Shown: one piece after another, positions 27,050 to 35,597 of the stretch
Layout: the number at the start of each line of letters is the position of its first letter
Numbering within the stretch: the stretch's first letter is position 1
Source: an uncultured Bacteroidales bacterium
GTDB lineage: Bacteria > Bacteroidota > Bacteroidia > Bacteroidales > UBA932
Assembly (NCBI GenBank): GCA_947165305.1
Contig: CAMUZW010000003.1
Location: 1 to 41,244, forward strand
Length of the DNA: 41,244 bases
Direction of reading: 5' to 3'
Notes under the pieces: model-generated
Told to the model about the DNA's origin: nothing
What the model saw: only the letters and a program-made list of their open reading frames with translations
Database searches by the model: none
Position numbers and translations under genes: made by a program

Positions 27050-28077
27050 CGCTTCTTTTCTTTCAGGCGGTCGTAGGCTTCCCGGTTACGGAAAATGTCG
27101 ATGGCCGTATAGATGGACTGCATCATCGACTGCGGGTCGGCCTGGTCGCGCCCGGCCATCTCGTAGGCCGTGCCGTGGTCGGGGGAGGTGCGGACGATGG
27201 GGAGGCCTGCGGTATAGTTGACGCCGCGTTCGAAGGCAAGGGCCTTGAAGGGCGCCAGCCCCTGGTCGTGGTACATCGCGAGGGTGGCGTCGAAGCGGCC
27301 GTAGTTGCCCAGTCCGAAGAATCCGTCGGGGGAGTAGGGGCCGAAGGCGTTGATGCCTTCCTGCGTGGCTTCCAGGACGGCCGGGAGAATGATGTTCTGC
27401 TCTTCGTCTCCGAGGAGGCCGCCGTCTCCGCAGTGCGGGTTAAGGCCCAGGACGGCGATCTTCGGGTCGTCGATGCCGAAGTCGCGGCGGAGGGAACGGT
27501 CCATCATCCGGAGTTTGGAAACGATCCGTTCCCGGGTGATGCTCCGGGGGACGTCTTTGAGCGGGATATGGGAGGTGACGACCCCGATCTTGAGGGTGTC
27601 GCTGACCATCAGCATGGTGACTTCGTCGACATTGAAGACCTTCTCGAGGTATTCCGTATGGCCGGTATAGCCGAACCCTTCCTGGACCATGGCTTTTTTG
27701 TTGATGGGGGCCGTGACGAGGACGTCGATGTGGCCGCGCCGGATGTCTTCGACCGCGCATTCAAGGGAGCGGATGGCGGATTTGGCGGATTCGGGCGTAG
27801 CCTGTCCGGGCTCGACAAAGACGTTGTCGGGAAGGCAGTTGACGATGTTGATGCGCTTGGGATGGGCATCCCGGGCGGAGGAGATGACGTTGGTGTCGAG
27901 CGGATCCAGGTCGTGGATGAGTTTGCGGTAGAAGCCGAAGATTTTGGAGGATCCGTAGATGACGGGGGTGAAGGATTCAAGGATACGGGCGTCGGCCAGG
28001 GCCTTGATGATCACTTCGTACCCGATGCCGTTTCCGTCGCCCTGTGTGATGCCGACGATCAGTTTCTTATTGTTCAT
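27046..28077 (-). CDS. pdxA: 4-hydroxythreonine-4-phosphate dehydrogenase
   Basis: GITQGDGNGIGYEVIIKAL, TAPINKKAM, GHTEYL, LNPHCGDGG, YHDQGLAPFKAL motifs. Confidence 0.97.
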   Translation of the reverse strand: MNNKKLIVGITQGDGNGIGYEVIIKALADARILESFTPVIYGSSKIFGFYRKLIHDLDPLDTNVISSARDAHPKRINIVNCLPDNVFVEPGQATPESAKSAIRSLECAVEDIRRGHIDVLVTAPINKKAMVQEGFGYTGHTEYLEKVFNVDEVTMLMVSDTLKIGVVTSHIPLKDVPRSITRERIVSKLRMMDRSLRRDFGIDDPKIAVLGLNPHCGDGGLLGDEEQNIILPAVLEATQEGINAFGPYSPDGFFGLGNYGRFDATLAMYHDQGLAPFKALAFERGVNYTAGLPIVRTSPDHGTAYEMAGRDQADPQSMMQSIYTAIDIFRNREAYDRLKEKKR

Positions 28078-28112
28078 TTCCTTTGTCTTTCTTTTTTCTG
28101 ACTGTTTTTGCT

Positions 28113-28239
28113 AAAAAATTAGTCGGACCCTTTCTTTCATCCTCGGGCCTTCGGCCCTCGTCCCTCCCAACAGAGTTGGGCCCCTCCCGCTACTTGCGCG
28201 GGTGCAAATGATTGCAGAAAGGGTTCGACATAATTTTTT
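28113..28239 (+). repeat. Structured intergenic repeat, copy 2
   Basis: Outer arms AAAAAATTAGTCGGACCCTTTCT / AGAAAGGGTTCGACATAATTTTTT; core CATCCTCGGGCCTTCGGCCCTCGTCCCTCCCAACAGAGTTGGGCCCCTCCCGCTACTTGCGCGGGTGCAAATGATTGCAG. Confidence 0.93.
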
Positions 28240-28265
28240 GACATATATGCTTTATTTACAATATA

Positions 28266-28763
28266 TTACAATAAATTCTGTTCCGAGATGTAGCCGGAGT
28301 CCTCGTGGAGGTCGGGGGCGTGGCTGGCGGCGACGGCGAGGGCGTCGCAGCGTTCGTTCTCGGGATGGCCGGCGTGGCCTTTGATCCAGTGGAAACGGAC
28401 GTGGTGGCGCCGGTAGACGTTGTTGAATCGCAGCCAGAGGTCGGCGTTTTTCTTCTTGGCGAAGCCGGTCCGGATCCATTTGTCGAGCCAGCCCTCGGTC
28501 AGGGCCTTGACGACGTAGGAGGAGTCGCTGTAGACTTCGACTTCGGCGCTGTCCCATTTGATGGCCTCCAGGCCGGTGATGACGGCGAGCAGTTCCATCC
28601 GGTTGTTGGTGGTGAGCGAGAAGCCGCCGCTGAATTCTTTCTCGTAGGAGCCGCAGCGCATCACGACGCCGTAGCCGCCGGGACCGGGGTTGCCGCTGGC
28701 CGCCCCGTCGGTAAAAAGATAGATGGGGGGTCTGGGTGCGGTCGTTCCGTTTGCCATAGTCAT
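28266..28763 (-). CDS. rnhA: Ribonuclease HI
   Basis: LFTDGAASGNPGPGGYG, NNRMELLAVITGLEAI, YSDSSYVVKALTEGWLDKW, HWIKGHAGHPENERCDALA; start at ATG 28763 or 28757. Confidence 0.95.
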   Translation of the reverse strand: MTMANGTTAPRPPIYLFTDGAASGNPGPGGYGVVMRCGSYEKEFSGGFSLTTNNRMELLAVITGLEAIKWDSAEVEVYSDSSYVVKALTEGWLDKWIRTGFAKKKNADLWLRFNNVYRRHHVRFHWIKGHAGHPENERCDALAVAASHAPDLHEDSGYISEQNLL

Positions 28764-28780
28764 TCCGAGTGAATTTTTGG

Positions 28781-28788
28781 CAAAATTA
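28781..28788 (-). promoter_or_regulatory. Possible -7 element (TAATTTTG on minus strand) for rnhA
   Basis: Matches TAnnTTTG upstream of the rnhA start; no clear -33 box. Confidence 0.35.
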
Positions 28789-28811
28789 CAAAAAAGATGA
28801 AAAATTATGAT

Positions 28812-28819
28812 TATCTTTG
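28812..28819 (+). promoter_or_regulatory. Possible -7 element (TATCTTTG) for the capsule locus
   Basis: Matches TAnnTTTG 33 nt before ATG 28852; no clear -33 box. Confidence 0.45.
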
Positions 28820-28851
28820 TTTGATTATTCTCAAGATTATTAAGAAAAGTG

Positions 28852-29679
28852 ATGAAACAATTACTCGGAATGATTTCGGCCACGGCGGCTTTGCTGCTGC
28901 TGGCGTCCTGTAATCCCAAGACTTATAAGCAGATAAACTATCTCCAGGATATTCAGAAAGACACCCTGATGGCGATGGGTATCAACCAGGGAATCGTCAT
29001 TCAGCCCCAGGATCAGCTCTCGATCGTCGTGTCGAGCCGCACGCCCGAGCTCGCGCTGCAGTTCAACCTCCCGATCACCAGCTATCAGGCCGGTTCGGAG
29101 ATTGTCTCCAGCGGCGGCGCCAACCAGCGCCTGATGGGTTATGTCGTGAGCAACGAAGGCATGATCAATTTCCCCGTGCTGGGAACGATCCAGGTGGCCG
29201 GCAAGACCCGCTGGGAGCTCCAGAACCTGATCCGGGATGAGATCGTCGCCGGCGGATATATCAAGGATCCGATCGTTACGGTCGAGTTCATGAACTTCAA
29301 GATCTCGGTGCTGGGTGAGGTGACGAGCCCCGGCACATACGGCATCTCGGGTGACAAGATCACCATCTTCCAGGCCCTGGCCCTGGCCCGCGACCTTACG
29401 ATCTACGGCAGGCGCGACGCCGTGGAGGTCATCCGTGAGCAGAACGGACAGCGGAAGGTCTATGTCATGGATCTCCGCGATACCGACATCTTCTCTTCGC
29501 CGGGCTATTACCTGCAGCAGAACGATGTTGTCTACGTGGTCCCCAACAGTGTCCGTGCCGGTCAGTCGACCATCAACGAGAATTACCTCAAGAGTGCGAA
29601 TTTCTGGATGTCCATCGCCTCCATGGGCGTCACGATGGCCAGCTTCGCCATCACGGTCTACAATGTCAGCAGGAAGTAA
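28852..29679 (+). CDS. Polysaccharide biosynthesis/export lipoprotein (Wza-like)
   Basis: Lipobox LLASC; SLBB/poly-export pattern (QDQLSIVVSSRTPELALQFN, YVVSNEGMINFPVLGTIQVAG, ISVLGEVTSPGTYGISGDKITIFQALALA); C-terminal TM segment. Confidence 0.93.
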   Translation: MKQLLGMISATAALLLLASCNPKTYKQINYLQDIQKDTLMAMGINQGIVIQPQDQLSIVVSSRTPELALQFNLPITSYQAGSEIVSSGGANQRLMGYVVSNEGMINFPVLGTIQVAGKTRWELQNLIRDEIVAGGYIKDPIVTVEFMNFKISVLGEVTSPGTYGISGDKITIFQALALARDLTIYGRRDAVEVIREQNGQRKVYVMDLRDTDIFSSPGYYLQQNDVVYVVPNSVRAGQSTINENYLKSANFWMSIASMGVTMASFAITVYNVSRK

Positions 29680-29687
29680 AAGCAAAT

Positions 29688-29811
29688 GAAAATTAGTTGT
29701 ATCCTTTCTTCCATCCTCGGCCTGTCGGCCTCGTCCCTCCCAGCAAAGCTGGGCCCCTCCCGCTACTTGCGCGGGTGCAAATGATTGCAGAAAGGATACA
29801 ACATAATTTTC
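29688..29811 (+). repeat. Structured intergenic repeat, copy 3
   Basis: Outer arms GAAAATTAGTTGTATCCTTTCT / AGAAAGGATACAACATAATTTTC; core CATCCTCGGCCTGTCGGCCTCGTCCCTCCCAGCAAAGCTGGGCCCCTCCCGCTACTTGCGCGGGTGCAAATGATTGCAG. Confidence 0.94.
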
Positions 29812-29836
29812 TTACATATTGATAATTAATTCTTTT

Positions 29837-32278
29837 ATGGCAGAAAACAATATCAGCAACAATCAGGCGCAGATCGGGCAGAGCGGCGCGGATGATCAGC
29901 AGACCATCCAGCTGGCGGACCTGTGGGCGATGATATGGCACAACAAATGGTGGTATATCTTCTCCCTGGCCCTGTGCCTCGTCATCGCAGGCTATCGCCT
30001 CTACAAGACCCCCAAACTGTACAGCCGCAGCGAGAAAGTCATCATCGACGAAGACAGCCAGGCTTCCGCCATGCGCAACCTCACCTCCTTTGCCGGCAAC
30101 TACCGCGGCTACTACAGCGGTACCAACGTCGACAACGAGATGGAAGCCTTCGGATCTCCGGACCTGATGCAGCGCGTCGTGGAGCGGCTCGGCCTTGAGA
30201 CGACCTACACCGAGAAGCAGTTCCTCCGCACCCGCGAGCTCTACAAGAGCACCCCGTTCGAAGTAAAGCGGATCGGCGACAACATGACCTCCTCCTTCTC
30301 GTTCACCGTCAACCGTACCGGAGACAGCACCTTCGTGCTCAGGGACTTCCGTGTCGCGGGAGAGGAAGTCGGGTCGGATGATATTGCCGGCGCATTCGGC
30401 GACTCCCTTGTGACGCCCGCCGGCGCGCTCCGTTTCGTCCCTACGCTCAAGCTCGAGAACTGGACCCGTGAGATTACGGTTTCCTATGTCAACGCCAGGG
30501 CCCGCGGAAAGGCCTATGCGGCCCGTCTCGGTACATCCATCTCCAGCAAGCAGTCCTCCGTCGTGATCCTTACGCTGACGGATCAGTTCCCGGCCCGGGC
30601 CGAAGCGATCCTTTCGACCCTCCTGGACGTCTACAACGAAGACTGGGTGTCGTCCAAGACCCTTTATGCGCGCAACACTTCCGAGTTTATCAATGAGCGT
30701 CTCCTCGTTATCGAGAAAGAGCTCGGCGGCATCGAATCCAACCTTCGCGACTACAAGGAAGCGCACAATATCACGAATATCCAGCAGGTTTCGACCGCGT
30801 ACCTGCAGCAGAGCGGCGAGTACTCGACCAAGAACTTCGAGATCAACAACCAGATCTCCGTGGCCAAGTACATCAAGGATTACCTGAATGATCCGGCCCA
30901 TGCCCGCGACCTGATTCCGGCCAACGTCGGCCTCCAGAACACCAATGTCGCGTCCCAGATCTCCGAGTATAACGCCACGCTCCTCAAACGCGACGCCCTC
31001 CTCAAGGAGAGTTCCGAGAACAACCCGCTCATCCAGGACATGAACACCACCCTGGATGCCCTCAAGGTGGCGGTCGGCCGTTCCATCGACAACCTGATCT
31101 CGACCCTGCAGCTGCAGCTCGACAAGATCAACGCCCAGGAGCGCAACATCATGTCGCGCATTGCTTCGACGACCGGGCAGGAGCTGGAACTCCTCTCCAT
31201 CGAGCGTCAGCAGAAGGTCAAGGAGCAGCTCTACGTCTTCCTCCTCCAGAAACGTGAGGAGAACGAGCTCCAGAGCCTCCTTACCGTGGGCAACACCCGC
31301 CTGATCCAGTCGCCGACCGGCGGCTCGGGCCCGGTATCGCCCAACAAGATGATGATTCTCCTGATCGCCGTCGTACTCGGCCTCGGCATTCCTTTCGCCG
31401 TCTTCTACCTGATGAAGATCCTGGATACCTCCGTCAAGTCCCGCTCCGATCTCGGTAAGGTTTCCATTCCGTTCCTCGCGGAGATTCCGCAGATCGGCAT
31501 GAAGGGCGGCTACCTGAAGAAACTCCGGGCCGACCGTTTCGACGCGGCCAACACCCGGATCCTCGTCCAGAGCGGCAAGCGCGACATGGTCAACGAGGCG
31601 TTCCGCGTCCTGCGTACCAACCTCGACCTGATGCTTCGCAAAGAGGACCATGCCCACACCATCATGGTAACCTCCTTCAATCCGGGCGCAGGTAAGACCT
31701 TTACGCTGCTGAACCTCGCGGCCAGTATGGCCCTCAAGGGCAGCAAGGCCATCATCGTCGATCTCGACCTCCGCAAGGCGACCCTGTCGAAATCCCTCGA
31801 CATGAATAAGTCCGGCGTGGCTTCGTACCTCAACGGCAAGACCGACAATTTCCAGGAGCATGTGCAGACCATTACGGAAAACCTTCACCTGCTCTCTGTC
31901 GGCAGCCTGCCGCCGAACCCGGCCGAGCTCCTGGTCTCCGACCGCTTCAAACAGCTTCTGACCGACATCAAGAAAGACTACGACTACGTATTCCTGGACT
32001 GCCCGCCGGTCGATGTGGTGGCCGATACTTCTATTATCGCCGATCAGACCGACATCACGATCTTCATCATCCGTGCCGGCTTCTTCGACAGGCGCGGCCT
32101 GCCGGCCGTCGAACAGATGTACAAAGACGGCAAGTATAAACGGATGGCGATTATCCTCAACGGTGTTGATACCGTCCACAGGAAGTCCGGTTACGGCTAT
32201 GGCTATGGTTACGGCTACGGCTATGGTTACGGTTATGGCTATGGCTACGGCTATGGCTCCACGGACGACGACAAATAG
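29837..32278 (+). CDS. Wzc-like polysaccharide co-polymerase with BY-kinase domain
   Basis: Wzz domain, Walker A NPGAGKTFTLLNLA, Walker A' AIIVDLDLRKATLSKS, Walker B YVFLDCPPVDVVAD, Tyr-rich C-terminal tail; ATG 29837 preferred over the ORF-track start. Confidence 0.95.
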   Translation: MAENNISNNQAQIGQSGADDQQTIQLADLWAMIWHNKWWYIFSLALCLVIAGYRLYKTPKLYSRSEKVIIDEDSQASAMRNLTSFAGNYRGYYSGTNVDNEMEAFGSPDLMQRVVERLGLETTYTEKQFLRTRELYKSTPFEVKRIGDNMTSSFSFTVNRTGDSTFVLRDFRVAGEEVGSDDIAGAFGDSLVTPAGALRFVPTLKLENWTREITVSYVNARARGKAYAARLGTSISSKQSSVVILTLTDQFPARAEAILSTLLDVYNEDWVSSKTLYARNTSEFINERLLVIEKELGGIESNLRDYKEAHNITNIQQVSTAYLQQSGEYSTKNFEINNQISVAKYIKDYLNDPAHARDLIPANVGLQNTNVASQISEYNATLLKRDALLKESSENNPLIQDMNTTLDALKVAVGRSIDNLISTLQLQLDKINAQERNIMSRIASTTGQELELLSIERQQKVKEQLYVFLLQKREENELQSLLTVGNTRLIQSPTGGSGPVSPNKMMILLIAVVLGLGIPFAVFYLMKILDTSVKSRSDLGKVSIPFLAEIPQIGMKGGYLKKLRADRFDAANTRILVQSGKRDMVNEAFRVLRTNLDLMLRKEDHAHTIMVTSFNPGAGKTFTLLNLAASMALKGSKAIIVDLDLRKATLSKSLDMNKSGVASYLNGKTDNFQEHVQTITENLHLLSVGSLPPNPAELLVSDRFKQLLTDIKKDYDYVFLDCPPVDVVADTSIIADQTDITIFIIRAGFFDRRGLPAVEQMYKDGKYKRMAIILNGVDTVHRKSGYGYGYGYGYGYGYGYGYGYGYGSTDDDK

Positions 32279-32288
32279 GGGATAGCCG

Positions 32289-33017
32289 ATGTTTGGACTC
32301 TTCGCCCGGAAACAGTCTTTTATCCAGTCAGGCCTCCTGAAGGATGCGGTTGACAATCACAGCCATATCCTTCCGGGGGTCGATGACGGTATCAGGACCC
32401 CCGAAGAGACGATGGACGCCCTGTCATTCCTGGAGGAATGCGGCCTCAGGACGCTCTGGCTGACGCCCCATATCATGGAGGATGTGCCCAATACGACTGA
32501 AGACCTTCAGTCCCGTTTCCGGCAGTTGAAAGAAGCCTATAAAGGGCCCATGAAACTCCACCTGGCTGCAGAATACATGATGGACAACCTCTTCGAGGAA
32601 CGTCTCGAGGCGGATGACCTGCTCCGCCACGGGGGAGACCGCGTACTGGTGGAGACCTCCACGCTGTTCCCGCCCATCGGTTTCTGGGACATCCTCGACC
32701 GTATGATGCGTAAGGGCTATGTTCCGCTTCTGGCCCACCCGGAGCGGTACCGCTATATGTCGATGAAGGATTATGAGCGTCTGAAGTCCATGGGTGTTCA
32801 GATGCAGCTCAACATCCCTTCGGTGGTGGGCGCTTACGGGGAGAGCGTGCAGGAAAAAGCCCTGCACCTTCTTGACAAAGGAATGTATGTGATGGCCGGC
32901 TCCGACTGCCACCGGTCCAAATCGGTCCGGAGGTGGTATGCAGACCCGGTCCTCAAGAAAGATACCATCGGGAAACTCCGGCCGATGATGGCCGGTGTCC
33001 CGGAAATGACGGAATAG
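32289..33017 (+). CDS. PHP-type tyrosine-protein phosphatase (CpsB/YwqE family)
   Basis: DNHSHILPGVDDGIRTPEETMDAL, WLTPHIMEDVPN, PLLAHPERYRYM, AGSDCHR metal-binding motifs. Confidence 0.94.
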   Translation: MFGLFARKQSFIQSGLLKDAVDNHSHILPGVDDGIRTPEETMDALSFLEECGLRTLWLTPHIMEDVPNTTEDLQSRFRQLKEAYKGPMKLHLAAEYMMDNLFEERLEADDLLRHGGDRVLVETSTLFPPIGFWDILDRMMRKGYVPLLAHPERYRYMSMKDYERLKSMGVQMQLNIPSVVGAYGESVQEKALHLLDKGMYVMAGSDCHRSKSVRRWYADPVLKKDTIGKLRPMMAGVPEMTE

Positions 33018-33129
33018 CACCGGCACTGGACAGTGCGCGGACTTCCGCCGAGGAAGTTGATTATCAATTACTTCCAGAAACCCTTGTCTTTTTGTGACCA
33101 AGGGGAATATAGCTTTTATCTTTTGGCTT

Positions 33130-34008
33130 ATGAAAGGTATTGTACTCGCCGGCGGCTCCGGCACAAGGCTTTATCCCATCACCAAGGGAGTCAGCAAACA
33201 ATTGCTTCCGATCTACGACAAGCCGATGATCTATTATCCGGTCTCGGTCCTGATGGAAGCAGGGATCCGGGACATCCTGATCATTTCCACCCCGTGGGAC
33301 CTGCCGGGCTTCCGGCGGCTGCTCGGGGACGGAAGCGACTACGGCGTCCGTTTCAGCTATGCGGAGCAGCCTTCGCCGGATGGCCTTGCGCAGGCTTTCA
33401 TCATCGGCAAGGAATTTATCGGAAATGACTGCGCCTGCCTTGTGCTCGGCGACAACATCTTCCACGGTGCGGGGTTCTCCCCGATGCTCCGGGAGGCTGT
33501 CCGTGCGGCGGAGGAAGATGGCAAGGCCACCGTCTTCGGCTACTGGGTCAGCGACCCGGGCCGGTACGGCGTGGCTGAATTCGATGCGGACGGCAACTGC
33601 ATCAGCATCGAAGAGAAGCCGGCTAACCCCAAGAGCAATTATGCGGTGACGGGGCTTTATTTCTACCCCAACAAGGTCGTGTCCGTGGCGGAAACCATCA
33701 AGCCTTCCGCCCGGGGCGAACTGGAGATCACGACGGTTAACCAGCGTTTCCTCGCCGACGGCGAACTCAAGATCCAGACACTCGGCATGGGCTTCGCCTG
33801 GCTCGACACCGGCACGTTCGAGTCGCTCTCTGCGGCATCGAATTACATCGAGGTGATCGAGAAGCGGCAGGGCATCAAGGTCGCCTGCCTGGAGGGCCTG
33901 GCTTACCGCAACGGCTGGATCGATGCGGAACGCCTGGCCTCGCTGGCCGGCCCGATGCGCAAGAACGAATACGGGCAGTATCTGCTGCGGCTCGCGGAGA
34001 ATAAGTAG
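33130..34008 (+). CDS. rfbA: Glucose-1-phosphate thymidylyltransferase
   Basis: [42 protein letters not shown]; start trimmed to ATG 33130. Confidence 0.97.
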   Translation: MKGIVLAGGSGTRLYPITKGVSKQLLPIYDKPMIYYPVSVLMEAGIRDILIISTPWDLPGFRRLLGDGSDYGVRFSYAEQPSPDGLAQAFIIGKEFIGNDCACLVLGDNIFHGAGFSPMLREAVRAAEEDGKATVFGYWVSDPGRYGVAEFDADGNCISIEEKPANPKSNYAVTGLYFYPNKVVSVAETIKPSARGELEITTVNQRFLADGELKIQTLGMGFAWLDTGTFESLSAASNYIEVIEKRQGIKVACLEGLAYRNGWIDAERLASLAGPMRKNEYGQYLLRLAENK

Positions 34009-34015
34009 GCGGCGT

Positions 34016-34915
34016 ATGAAACACAGGATTCTGGTTACAGGAGCCAACGGCCAGCTTGGAACGGAGATGCGCAATCTCGCGGCGGGGACGGACCACGCCT
34101 GGATCTTTACGGACGTGAGCCGGCTGCCGGGCGTCGAGACGGTCTATCTGGACATCACCAACCTGGAGGCGGTCCGTCTGATCTGCAAGAGTGAGAAAGT
34201 GGATGTCATCGTCAACTGCGCGGCGTACACCAACGTCGACAAGGCGGAGGAAGATGTCGTGATGGCGGATCTGCTGAATCACCGGGCGGCCGGGAATCTG
34301 GCGACGGTGGCGGCGGAGACCGGTGCGACGCTGATCCATATCTCGACGGATTATGTCTTCGGCGGAGATGCTCCGCACCCGTGCCGGGAAGACTGGCCGA
34401 CCGACCCGCTGGGCGTCTATGGGGCGACAAAGCTCCAGGGCGAGCTGGCGGTGCAGGGGAGCGGCTGCAAGTACCTGATCTTCAGGACGGCGTGGCTGTA
34501 TTCCCCGTACGGGAAGAATTTCGTGAAGACGATGCGGATGCTGACGAAAGAGCGGCCGTCGCTGAAGGTCGTGTTCGACCAGGTCGGGACGCCGACGTAT
34601 GCGGCGGACCTGGCCGGGCTGATCGTGAAGGTGATCGAGGAGGAGATGCTGGACCGGACGGGGGTGTATCATTTCAGCGACGAGGGTGTCTGCTCGTGGT
34701 ATGATTTTGCGTGCGCGATCCGTGACCTGTCCGGAAATACCTGTGACATAAGTCCTTGCCACAGTGATGAGTTCCCTTCGAAGGTGCACCGGCCGGCTTT
34801 CTCCGTCCTGGACAAGACCAAGGTCAAGTCGACCTTCGGCGTCACCGTCCCGCACTGGTATGAGTCGTTGAAACTTTGTATAGTTCGACTGAATGATTCC
34901 GAAAAAAAGGTTTGA
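34016..34915 (+). CDS. rfbD: dTDP-4-dehydrorhamnose reductase
   Basis: ILVTGANGQLGTEMRNL, VNCAAYTNVDKAEED, HISTDYVFGGDAPHPCREDWPTDPLGVYGATKLQGE. Confidence 0.96.
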   Translation: MKHRILVTGANGQLGTEMRNLAAGTDHAWIFTDVSRLPGVETVYLDITNLEAVRLICKSEKVDVIVNCAAYTNVDKAEEDVVMADLLNHRAAGNLATVAAETGATLIHISTDYVFGGDAPHPCREDWPTDPLGVYGATKLQGELAVQGSGCKYLIFRTAWLYSPYGKNFVKTMRMLTKERPSLKVVFDQVGTPTYAADLAGLIVKVIEEEMLDRTGVYHFSDEGVCSWYDFACAIRDLSGNTCDISPCHSDEFPSKVHRPAFSVLDKTKVKSTFGVTVPHWYESLKLCIVRLNDSEKKV

Positions 34916-35026
34916 GAAACTTCCGGACCTTCGGTCCTCCATCCCTCCCAGCAAGCTGGGCCCCTCCCATTCATGTGGCCATGGGCGGCCACAGTTTTCA
35001 AACCTTTTTTTCTGCATCATTCAGTC
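34887..35026 (+). repeat. Structured intergenic repeat, diverged copy 4 overlapping the rfbD 3' end
   Basis: Arms GACTGAATGAT / ATCATTCAGTC and AAAAAAAGGTTTGA(G)AAACT / AGTTTTCAAACCTTTTTTT; core CTTCCGGACCTTCGGTCCTCCATCCCTCCCAGCAAGCTGGGCCCCTCCCAT related to copies 1-3. Confidence 0.85.
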
Positions 35027-35045
35027 TAATCAACTGTCATTCTAA

Positions 35046-35597
35046 ATGAACATTATCAAAACACCGATAGAGGGCCTGGTGATCATTGAGCCGAAGGTGT
35101 TCGGGGATGCCCGGGGATATTTCTTCGAGAGTTTCTCGGAACGGGATTTCGCGGCGGCCGTGGGGCCGGTGAAGTTCGTGCAGGACAATGAGAGCAAGTC
35201 GCGTTACGGTGTGATCCGGGGCCTGCATTTCCAGAAGGCGCCCTTTGCCCAGTCCAAGCTTGTCAGGGTGGTTTCCGGCGCTGTCCTGGATGTGGCGGTG
35301 GATATCCGGCCCGGCTCGAAGACTTTCGGGCAGTATTTCAGTGTGGAGCTGACGGGGGAGAATCACCGGCAGTTTTTCATCCCGAAGGGGTTTGCTCACG
35401 GTTTCAGTGTCCTGTCGGAGGAGGTCGTGTTCCAGTATAAGTGCGATGAGTTTTACCATCCGGAGGCGGAAGGGGCTGTCGCCTGGGACGATCCCGACCT
35501 CGCCATCGACTGGCGGATTCCCGCGGAGGATGTCATTCTCTCCGAGAAGGACCGCCGTCATCCCGCTTTGTCGTCATTAAAGATAGAATCGATATGA
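35046..35597 (+). CDS. rfbC: dTDP-4-dehydrorhamnose 3,5-epimerase
   Basis: DARGYFFESFSERDFAAAVG, FVQDNESKSRYGVIRGLHFQ, FIPKGFAHGFSVLSEEVVFQYKC. Confidence 0.97.
   Translation: MNIIKTPIEGLVIIEPKVFGDARGYFFESFSERDFAAAVGPVKFVQDNESKSRYGVIRGLHFQKAPFAQSKLVRVVSGAVLDVAVDIRPGSKTFGQYFSVELTGENHRQFFIPKGFAHGFSVLSEEVVFQYKCDEFYHPEAEGAVAWDDPDLAIDWRIPAEDVILSEKDRRHPALSSLKIESI

Noticed and set aside
26413-28101. 562-aa plus-strand ORF across the second nucleotidyltransferase and pdxA
   Set aside because: Out of frame with the nucleotidyltransferase and antisense to pdxA; no coherent domain.
29693-32356. 887-aa minus-strand ORF opposite Wzc
   Set aside because: Shadow ORF of Wzc; the IAVAIAITVTIAVAV stretch is just the antisense reading of the (YG)11 codons.
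33081-33106. CCCTTG...CAAGGG hairpin upstream of rfbA
   Set aside because: Only 6 bp of stem with a 12-nt loop and no second copy; insufficient to call a regulatory element.
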